NCBI GenBank assembly: GCA_023254815.1
Contig: JALRKI010000163.1
Location: 1-5,284 of the forward strand
DNA: 5,284 nt
DNA from: Flavobacteriaceae bacterium
GTDB lineage: Bacteria; Bacteroidota; Bacteroidia; Flavobacteriales; Flavobacteriaceae
Direction: 5' to 3'
Below the pieces are notes generated by a model that saw only the letters and a program-made list of their open reading frames with translations, ran no database searches and had not been told where the DNA came from. The translations under genes and the position numbers were made by a program. Shown here in pieces: positions 1 to 5,284 of the stretch (the first letter of the stretch is position 1; each line of letters starts with the position of its first letter).

Positions 1-996
1 ACAATCAGCATCATCACGCCATTTAAGAACACCAGTCCATTCTTAACTGAATGCTTGGATAGCGTTTTAGCGCAGAGCTATACAAACTGGGAGCTGCTCA
101 TGGTTGACGATCATTCCACTGACGAGAGTTATGAACTGGTCAAACGCTACACTCGTTTGGATCAGCGGATTCACCTCATGACCAATAAGGGCAGTGGAAT
201 TATTCCGGCCCTTCAAACCGCTTATGAGTGTTCCAAGGGAGAATTGATAACCAGAATGGACAGTGACGACATCATGACAAAAAGCAAGTTGGAAGTCCTT
301 TCTCGCCTGCTGTCTAAGTCAGGAAAGGGTCATGTGGCCGTTGGTCAAGTGACATATTTTTCTGACACTGGGATTAGCGAGGGATATGCCAAGTACGAAT
401 CATGGCTCAACAATTTAACTTCTTCAGGCAGTAACTTTGCAGAATTATATAAAGAATGTCCAATTCCTTCTCCTTGTTGGATGATTCATCGTGATGATTT
501 TGAACGGTGTGGCGGATTTGCGCCCGAAATATATCCTGAGGACTACGATCTGAGCTTTCGATTTTTTGAGGCCGGTCTCCAATGCATACCTTGCGCAGAT
601 AAATTGCACCTGTGGCGAGACTATCCCAGTAGAACTTCCAGAACTCATGAACACTATGCTCAAAACTATTTTTTGGACTTGAAGTTCAAATACTTCGTTA
701 AGCTTCATTACGATTCTCGACGACCCCTTGTCATTTGGGGTGCAGGATATAAAGGCAAGCATTTAGCGCGGTTGTTTTTAGGTCAATCTCTTCCCTTTTT
801 ATGGATGTGCGACAATCCAAATAAAATAGGCCGTGATATTTACAGTCAAAAAATGCTGCATTTTTCCGCTATTGAGAACCTTGTAAGGCCTCAAATTATT
901 GTAACTGTTGCCAATCCTGAAGCCCAGGAAGCCATCAAATTGTTCATGACTCAACGTTCATTGATGTCTATGATGGATTATTTTTTCTTTTGTTAA
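1..996 (+). CDS. Family 2 glycosyltransferase with C-terminal Rossmann-like domain (5' end outside window)
   Basis: The reading frame is open from base 1, so the gene begins upstream. The visible protein has 331 residues and starts with TISIITPF, the usual first beta strand of GT-A family 2 enzymes, so probably only a few residues are missing. A TTG at 55 is inside this strand-helix region and is not the start. Numbering from the first visible residue, VDDHSTD (35-41) is the nucleotide-sugar binding motif, RMDSDD (85-90) holds the metal-binding DxD, and PEDYDL (179-184) is the acceptor-side ED motif. From about 242 a second domain follows, with WGAGYKGK (246-253) as a glycine-rich loop and CDNPNKIG (270-277) after the second strand, typical of a Rossmann-like nucleotide-binding fold. 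The family transfers a sugar from a nucleotide-sugar to a glycan or lipid acceptor, usually in envelope polysaccharide synthesis; donor and acceptor cannot be read here. No membrane helix is seen. The protein ends in FFFC. Confidence 0.9.
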   Translation, partial: TISIITPFKNTSPFLTECLDSVLAQSYTNWELLMVDDHSTDESYELVKRYTRLDQRIHLMTNKGSGIIPALQTAYECSKGELITRMDSDDIMTKSKLEVLSRLLSKSGKGHVAVGQVTYFSDTGISEGYAKYESWLNNLTSSGSNFAELYKECPIPSPCWMIHRDDFERCGGFAPEIYPEDYDLSFRFFEAGLQCIPCADKLHLWRDYPSRTSRTHEHYAQNYFLDLKFKYFVKLHYDSRRPLVIWGAGYKGKHLARLFLGQSLPFLWMCDNPNKIGRDIYSQKMLHFSAIENLVRPQIIVTVANPEAQEAIKLFMTQRSLMSMMDYFFFC

Positions 997-1017
997 GATT
1001 CCACGATTGTAAGCAGC

Positions 1018-1031
1018 TCAATTGGTCAATT
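1018..1031. repeat. Short direct and inverted repeat upstream of the BatA-type gene
   Basis: TCAATT occurs twice, two bases apart (1018-1023 and 1026-1031). The same stretch contains the inverted pair AATTG (1020-1024) and CAATT (1027-1031) around a two-base centre. It lies 30 bases before the ATG at 1061, where a promoter or operator could be. In AT-rich DNA such a short repeat can arise by chance, and no clear Bacteroidota promoter with proper spacing (TTG, then TAnnTTTG) was found beside it: TAAGTTCG at 1037-1044 resembles the -7 box, but the TTG triplets are 12 or 27 bases away. Confidence 0.2.
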
Positions 1032-1060
1032 TTCCTTAAGTTCGCAAAAGCACCGCCGCT

Positions 1061-2968
1061 ATGATATTTGAACATCCTCATTTCCTTTATGCCTTATGTC
1101 TATTGGCAATTCCTCTCATAGTGCACCTCTTTCAATTCAGAAAGTTTGAACGCATTCCTTTTTCAAATGTTCAATTTTTAGAAAAAATTAATGCCCAAAC
1201 AAGACGGAGCAAATCCATCAAAAAATGGCTTCTTTTAGCCAATAGAACACTATTGCTGGCTTGCATTATTTTGGCATTCTCTCAGCCCAATTGGAAAGAC
1301 ACCAAGCGGGACCCTGCCCTATTTCAAACAATATTTTTAGATAATTCCTTGAGCATGTCGGCTAAAAATGATGGAACTACCCTGTTCAAAACCGCCGTTC
1401 AAGAATTGATTTCTGCCTTACCCGACGACCAGAAAATTTCTTTGTTGACCTTGGACGAATCGTTTCCGGAAACTACCATTGGGGCAATTCGCAATGAGTT
1501 ATTAGAATTAGATTACAGCAATAAAGCCTTCGATTTGAATCAAATTTCATTGCAATTGGAAGAGTTGCAGAGGAAAAAAATACGCTCTGATGTCGTGATT
1601 ATTTCAGATTTTCAAAACACTTTTGACCTCAGTCCATTAATTGCTTCAGAACAGAAAATAAGTATAGTTCGCTTTAAACCCAATTCAGAAAAACAAGTCA
1701 GCATCGATAGTTTGTACCTCAAAAAAAGGTCATTCGGAACCATAGAATTAGGTTGCCACATCAAACAGCAAGGCTATGACGATGATCCCATCCCTGTAGA
1801 ACTATTTATTAACGACAAGCTTAAAACAAAAACAATTTTTAGTCAAAATAATGAAGAAATCACCTTTACGTTCAATGATCTTGGAGCAGTGAATGGATAT
1901 GTAGCTGTTGAAGACTCTAACCTACTGTTTGATAATAATTTATATTTCTCAATTCAAGCCTTGGTCAAACCCAATGTTTTGTCCCTTGGCGAAAAAAATT
2001 CAGATTATTTGCAGAGGATATTTACCGAAGATGAATTTGTCTTTCAATCCCAAACGCCTAATCAATTGGATTTTGCCCAGCTCAGCACTGTTGACTTACT
2101 CATTCTGAATGAGCTCCGCAACATCAACTCAATTTTGGTAACTAGACTGCAACAATTTGTTAAAGATGGTGGACGTATCTTATTGATTCCTAGTATAGAA
2201 GGAAAATACGAAGATTATAACACCATTTTAGGACTATCCCTTTACAGTCCTAAAACTTCTCAAAGCAATAGCTCTACAACCATCAGCAAGGTTCACGTCG
2301 GACACCCTATTTTCAACGAAGTTTTTGAATCTGAGGTGAATAATTTTCAATACCCCACCTACACTTCCAATGTGACCATTATGCCTATTTTGGGTCGAAT
2401 ATTGAGTGATGCAGAGGGTCAGCCTTTTGCCGTTGGATCGGAGCAATTGCTTTGCTTGGCAGGTCCACTGTCTGGCGAATACAGCAATTTCACATCCTCT
2501 CCCCTTATAGTTCCTATTTTCTACAATTTTGGATTTCCATCGGATCAACAAAACGCCTTGTATTATAACATTGGTCAAAAAAACAAGGTTGAGGTGATTT
2601 CGGAAAGCGGTTCTGAACATCCCATTGTTGTGGAAAATGAAAAAGACAGTTATATCCCTTTACAAATTCAAACCAGCAGGTCTATTACCTTGGACCTCAA
2701 GGACGAAATTCAAGAGGCTGGAAATTATGTGGTAAAAAAAAATCAAGAGGAATTGCAATCCTTGAGTTTTAATTTTGATAGAAGAGAAAATCAGTTCAAC
2801 TTTCCTTCCGACGAGGTCTTTTCTGAATTTAAGGTTTTCGATGAAGTTGCGCCAGCCTTTGATACTCTAAAAAAAGACAAAGAAAAAGGGGGGCTATGGA
2901 AATGGTTTCTTACTTTTGCCTTGATTTTAATTGGACTTGAATGGTTGATTATCAAATTTGTGAAGTAG
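1061..2968 (+). CDS. BatA-domain, von Willebrand A-like membrane protein
   Basis: This 635-residue protein opens with the BatA (aerotolerance) N-terminal module: a first membrane helix at about 7-25, the signature RKFERIPFSNVQFL (27-40), and a second helix at about 56-73. A vWA-like domain follows, with the MIDAS motif DNSLS (94-98) and a later strand VVIISDFQ (178-185). The Thr-bearing loop expected between them is not evident; the region reads NKAFDL (154-159), so metal binding may be partial. Residues about 210-300 look beta-rich and Ig-like. Residues about 303-380 resemble a class I glutamine amidotransferase-like fold (VDLLILNEL, then FVKDGGRILLIPS) without an obvious catalytic Cys. A third helix at about 613-632 ends the protein, so the central domains probably lie on one side of the inner membrane. 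Such proteins are common in Bacteroidota; the exact role is unknown. ATG 1061 is chosen because the BatA module begins directly there. No batB, batC or MoxR-type gene is seen nearby, so this is not the classical bat operon. The length is normal and no frameshift is evident. Confidence 0.88.
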   Translation: MIFEHPHFLYALCLLAIPLIVHLFQFRKFERIPFSNVQFLEKINAQTRRSKSIKKWLLLANRTLLLACIILAFSQPNWKDTKRDPALFQTIFLDNSLSMSAKNDGTTLFKTAVQELISALPDDQKISLLTLDESFPETTIGAIRNELLELDYSNKAFDLNQISLQLEELQRKKIRSDVVIISDFQNTFDLSPLIASEQKISIVRFKPNSEKQVSIDSLYLKKRSFGTIELGCHIKQQGYDDDPIPVELFINDKLKTKTIFSQNNEEITFTFNDLGAVNGYVAVEDSNLLFDNNLYFSIQALVKPNVLSLGEKNSDYLQRIFTEDEFVFQSQTPNQLDFAQLSTVDLLILNELRNINSILVTRLQQFVKDGGRILLIPSIEGKYEDYNTILGLSLYSPKTSQSNSSTTISKVHVGHPIFNEVFESEVNNFQYPTYTSNVTIMPILGRILSDAEGQPFAVGSEQLLCLAGPLSGEYSNFTSSPLIVPIFYNFGFPSDQQNALYYNIGQKNKVEVISESGSEHPIVVENEKDSYIPLQIQTSRSITLDLKDEIQEAGNYVVKKNQEELQSLSFNFDRRENQFNFPSDEVFSEFKVFDEVAPAFDTLKKDKEKGGLWKWFLTFALILIGLEWLIIKFVK

Positions 2969-3042
2969 AAAGAATGTTACTTAATCCCTATTTAACTCAC
3001 CATGATCTCATCCGATCAATATAAACCTAAAAAATCCTGACG

Positions 3043-4299
3043 ATGAAAATTCTGATAAAATCAGCCACCATCATCGACGCCTCCAATCCTTTTCACAGGC
3101 AAACCAAAGACATACTCCTTCAAGATTTCCAAATTGTTCAAATTGACGACAATATCGTATCTTCAGATGCTCAGGTTATTGACATCAAAGATTTGCATGT
3201 TTCCCAAGGATGGTTTGACAGCAGTGTTTCTTTTGGGGAACCAGGTTTTGAAGAAAGGGAAACCATTAAAAACGGACTCAAAACTGCGGCGGCTGGAGGC
3301 TTCACCTCTGTTGTTCTCAACTCTAATCCTGTCTCCATTTTAAGCTCGGCATCTCAAATTGATTTTGTTAAGACAAAAGGACTCAATCAAGCTTGTGCCC
3401 TAAAACCTCTTGGATCGTTATCATCGGCTGGTCAAGGAAGCCAATTAGCCGAGTTATATGACATGCACGTCCACGGAGCGGTGGGTTTCTACGACTATCA
3501 AACTGATATGTCAAACGCAGAACTTCTGAAATTAGCCCTTCAATACGCCTGTAATTTTGATGGCTTGGTTATGAGCTTTCCTTTTGACAGCAAGTTATCT
3601 AAGGTTGGGGTTATGAACGAGGGTGTCGTTAGCACCAGTTTGGGCTTGCCAGGAATGAGTTCTACTTCAGAAATCAGTCGAATTCAAAGAGATTTGGAAT
3701 TATTAAAATATACTGGAGGCAGACTGCACATTCCAACTATTTCATGTCAAGAAAGTGTTGAACTGATCAAACAAGCTAAAGCGGTAGGTTTAAATGTGAG
3801 CTGTAGTGTAGCTATTGACAATTTGGTTTTTACTGACGAATCTTTACTGGACTTCGACACCAATTTCAAGCTCAATCCACCCTTGAGAACGACTGCTGAT
3901 CAGATGGCATTGTTAGAGGGTGTTAAAGATGGGACTATAGATTTGGTTACTTCAAACCATAACCCTCTCAACATAGAACTGAAGCAAGTGACATTCGATC
4001 AGGCATACTTTGGTTCTGTAGGGCTAGAAACAGCATTTGGAGCCCTTCAGTCCGTAATGAGTACTGCTGAAGCCGTTGATGCTCTAACTCGCGGCAAATC
4101 AATATTTAAAATAGAATCTCATCCCATTGAAGTTGGCGCCAAGGCCGACCTGTGTTTGTTTTCACCGAACAGCACATATCAAGTCAAGTCAGAGAATTTG
4201 ATCTCTAAATCAAAGAACAGCTGTTTTTTGGGTCAAACCCTCAAAGGAAAAGTCCACGGAGTTATCGCTAACGGAATCAATACCATTGCACCAAAATGA
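3043..4299 (+). CDS. Dihydroorotase-like protein, predicted catalytically inactive
   Basis: This 418-residue protein aligns by eye along the whole type I dihydroorotase fold (amidohydrolase superfamily, the third step of pyrimidine synthesis). Retained family blocks are EPGFEERETI (66-75), AAAGGFTSV (82-90), VMNEG (190-194), LGLPG (200-204), TGGRLHI (224-230), NPPLR (278-282) and DGTID (296-300). The active site is not retained. The HxH motif of DMHVHLREPG is here DSSVSFGEPG, so S61 and S63 replace the histidines and G65 replaces the substrate Arg. The ISHCED His is F179, the HVST His is T232, the TPHH pair is D259-N260, and the catalytic Asp of TDHAPH is N305. D151, which aligns with the bridging Asp, remains. 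Databases often label such flavobacterial proteins dihydroorotase, but activity is unlikely. Inactive homologues elsewhere scaffold aspartate transcarbamoylase (PyrC' of Pseudomonas); whether that applies here is open. ATG 3043 is the only in-frame start, since a TAA lies at 3028. The gene overlaps the next by ATGA. Confidence 0.9.
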   Translation: MKILIKSATIIDASNPFHRQTKDILLQDFQIVQIDDNIVSSDAQVIDIKDLHVSQGWFDSSVSFGEPGFEERETIKNGLKTAAAGGFTSVVLNSNPVSILSSASQIDFVKTKGLNQACALKPLGSLSSAGQGSQLAELYDMHVHGAVGFYDYQTDMSNAELLKLALQYACNFDGLVMSFPFDSKLSKVGVMNEGVVSTSLGLPGMSSTSEISRIQRDLELLKYTGGRLHIPTISCQESVELIKQAKAVGLNVSCSVAIDNLVFTDESLLDFDTNFKLNPPLRTTADQMALLEGVKDGTIDLVTSNHNPLNIELKQVTFDQAYFGSVGLETAFGALQSVMSTAEAVDALTRGKSIFKIESHPIEVGAKADLCLFSPNSTYQVKSENLISKSKNSCFLGQTLKGKVHGVIANGINTIAPK

Positions 4300-4607
4300 C
4301 CGCCAATAATCGACAATGGGCCGTCATTGCCTATTTGACACTTATCGGTTTTGCTTTCGCTTATTTTGTTCCCAAGGAAAAGTCAGAATTCTTACGAATT
4401 CACTTGAGACAGTCTTTTGGGCTTTGGCTGACGTATTTAGCTTTTGGACAGATTATCAGTAATATGGACCGTTGGGAATACACTTTGGTCTATTGGTTTA
4501 TTTTTGGGACAATGTTTCTATATGGCATGATTTGCGCAGGACAAGGTAAATCCAAAATCATTCCTGTGATTGGAACTTATTTTCAAAAAATACTTTCCAT
4601 TTTATGA
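4296..4607 (+). CDS. Small three-helix membrane protein (DUF4870/Tic20-like)
   Basis: This 103-residue protein has three predicted membrane helices, at about 8-24, 40-55 and 62-82. There is a charged loop EKSEFLRIHLRQSFGLWL (28-45) between the first two. That loop, with a helix followed by K/E-rich residues and then F-R-x-H-x-R-Q, resembles the DUF4870 or Tic20-like small membrane proteins, which often read 'EFxRFHxxQALxL'. The assignment is from memory of the pattern and is moderate. No catalytic residues are visible and the function is unknown. Its ATG lies within the stop of the dihydroorotase-like gene (ATGA at 4296-4299), and its own TGA overlaps the next ATG in the same way, so translation is very probably coupled on both sides. 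It may anchor or serve its soluble neighbours at the membrane, but that is inference from position only. Confidence 0.8.
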   Translation: MTANNRQWAVIAYLTLIGFAFAYFVPKEKSEFLRIHLRQSFGLWLTYLAFGQIISNMDRWEYTLVYWFIFGTMFLYGMICAGQGKSKIIPVIGTYFQKILSIL

Positions 4608-5257
4608 ACTGTCAAGACTTAAATTATTTAGAGAGATTACCATCAATCGCTTCGGGCCGAGCCCCATTGTTGTTATTACTTCATGGCTATGGGAGCAATG
4701 AGGCTGATTTATTCAGTTTTGTGAATTATTTGCCACCCCAATATCACATTATTTCTCTTCGAGCACCCTATCCGTTAGGGCCGGATAGTTTCGCATGGTA
4801 CGCCATTAATTTTGATGCCGATGAAGGCCGATTTAGCGATATAAATCAAGCAATTACCTCAAGAGACTTAATCTGTCAGTTCATCGATCATATATGTGTG
4901 GAAAAGGATCTGGATGCTACTCAAGTATGTTTGTTGGGGTTTAGCCAAGGCGCTATTCTCAGTTATGCTTTGGCCTTCTCTTTTCCTGAAAAAATTAAAC
5001 AAACCATCGCCTTAAGCGGCTATTGCAACGAAGCAATGTTACCTGACCATTGGCAAACTCAACCCTTGAGTGATTTGAATATTTATGCCGCACATGGCAC
5101 TGGTGATATGGTCATTCCAATACAATGGGCACGACAATCGGCTGAATTGCTCAAAAAGGTGGCTGATTTAAAATTCGAATTTCATGAATTTGACATGGGC
5201 CATTCTGTCTCTCAAGAAAGTTTCTCCGATATGATGAGATGGATGAATGGTCTATAA
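4604..5257 (+). CDS. Alpha/beta-hydrolase of the phospholipase/carboxylesterase family
   Basis: This 217-residue protein has the length and motif order of the Abhydrolase_2 family of small bacterial carboxylesterases, lysophospholipases and thioesterases. The oxyanion-hole strand LLLLLHGYGSNE (22-33) comes first, then LRAPYPLGPDSFAWY (52-66), typical of this family. The nucleophile elbow GFSQG (112-116) gives Ser114, GTGDMVIP (165-172) gives Asp168, and MGHSVS (198-203) gives His200, so the triad is complete. No signal peptide or membrane helix is seen, so it should be cytoplasmic. It is expected to cleave carboxylic ester or thioester bonds of small or acylated substrates; the actual substrate cannot be told. 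The start at 4604 overlaps the stop of the membrane-protein gene by four bases (ATGA), and the first 20 residues have no better alternative Met. It is the last gene of the coupled unit, and no hairpin terminator is visible in the 27 bases that follow. Confidence 0.93.
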   Translation: MNCQDLNYLERLPSIASGRAPLLLLLHGYGSNEADLFSFVNYLPPQYHIISLRAPYPLGPDSFAWYAINFDADEGRFSDINQAITSRDLICQFIDHICVEKDLDATQVCLLGFSQGAILSYALAFSFPEKIKQTIALSGYCNEAMLPDHWQTQPLSDLNIYAAHGTGDMVIPIQWARQSAELLKKVADLKFEFHEFDMGHSVSQESFSDMMRWMNGL

Positions 5258-5284
5258 ATCTAACACAAGTCCATCATAGGCCAA
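5252..5284 (-). CDS. Possible C-terminal tail of a convergent gene (very partial)
   Basis: On the minus strand, from the window edge inward, ten codons read LAYDGLVLDL and then a TAG at 5254-5252, directly abutting the TAA (5255-5257) of the hydrolase gene. The peptide looks protein-like, and a tail-to-tail arrangement would explain the end of the plus-strand unit. However, ten open codons are expected often by chance, and no family can be named from them. This is a weak suggestion only. Confidence 0.22.
   Translation of the reverse strand: MAYDGLVLDL

Noticed and set aside
55..57. TTG as a start codon for the glycosyltransferase
   Set aside because: The frame is open upstream to base 1 and encodes the conserved first strand (TISIITPF), so the true start is before the window.
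445..762. Open minus-strand frame of 105 codons inside the glycosyltransferase gene
   Set aside because: It lies wholly within a clear family 2 glycosyltransferase and its translation shows no recognisable motif; it is a shadow of the coding strand.
2234..2620. Open minus-strand frame of 128 codons inside the BatA-type gene
   Set aside because: It is antisense to a well-supported gene, and its composition (many Arg, Cys and Asn) is unlike a real protein of this genome.
2734..2742. Run of nine A in the BatA-type gene as a programmed slippage or phase-variation site
   Set aside because: The frame continues normally to the expected C-terminal membrane helix, and A runs encoding Lys-Asn are common in AT-rich genomes.
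3002..3040. A 12-codon open frame (ATG to TGA) ending two bases before the dihydroorotase-like start, considered as a leader peptide
   Set aside because: It is short enough to occur by chance, and no attenuator hairpin or pyrimidine-linked pattern accompanies it.
2969..3042. Gap before the dihydroorotase-like gene searched for a promoter or terminator
   Set aside because: No TTG/TAnnTTTG pair with suitable spacing and no stem-loop with a T run was found.

Overview
The window looks like a piece of a Bacteroidota chromosome, most likely from Flavobacteriia or a close relative. The evidence is AT-rich codon use, no Shine-Dalgarno-like purine tract before any start, a BatA-type protein of the Bacteroidota kind, and a dihydroorotase-like protein of the flavobacterial type. 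No phage, transposon, CRISPR, tRNA or rRNA signal is visible. All five genes lie on the plus strand and coding density is very high.

Layout: (1) Positions 1-996 hold a family 2 glycosyltransferase whose first few codons lie before the window, with a C-terminal Rossmann-like domain. (2) After a 64-base gap, 1061-2968 encodes a large membrane-anchored BatA/von Willebrand A protein. (3) After a 74-base gap, 3043-4299 encodes a dihydroorotase homologue in which nearly all metal-binding and catalytic residues are replaced. (4) Positions 4296-4607 encode a 103-residue three-helix membrane protein that overlaps the previous gene by four bases (ATGA). (5) Positions 4604-5257 encode an alpha/beta-hydrolase of the phospholipase/carboxylesterase type, again joined by an ATGA overlap. 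The last 27 bases hold no identifiable plus-strand gene; a possible ten-codon tail of a convergent gene can be read there on the minus strand.

How they may work together: the last three genes are almost certainly translated as one coupled unit (pseudo-dihydroorotase, small membrane protein, esterase-like hydrolase). The first two genes may share the transcript but are less tightly packed. The most notable point is the dihydroorotase homologue. It keeps the family fold signatures but has lost the HxH motif and the other metal ligands, so it should not be annotated as a working pyrimidine enzyme. A structural or regulatory role, like that known for inactive dihydroorotases in other lineages, is more plausible. 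Nothing here is clearly a new system; the coupled three-gene unit with a dead enzyme is the best candidate for something not yet understood.
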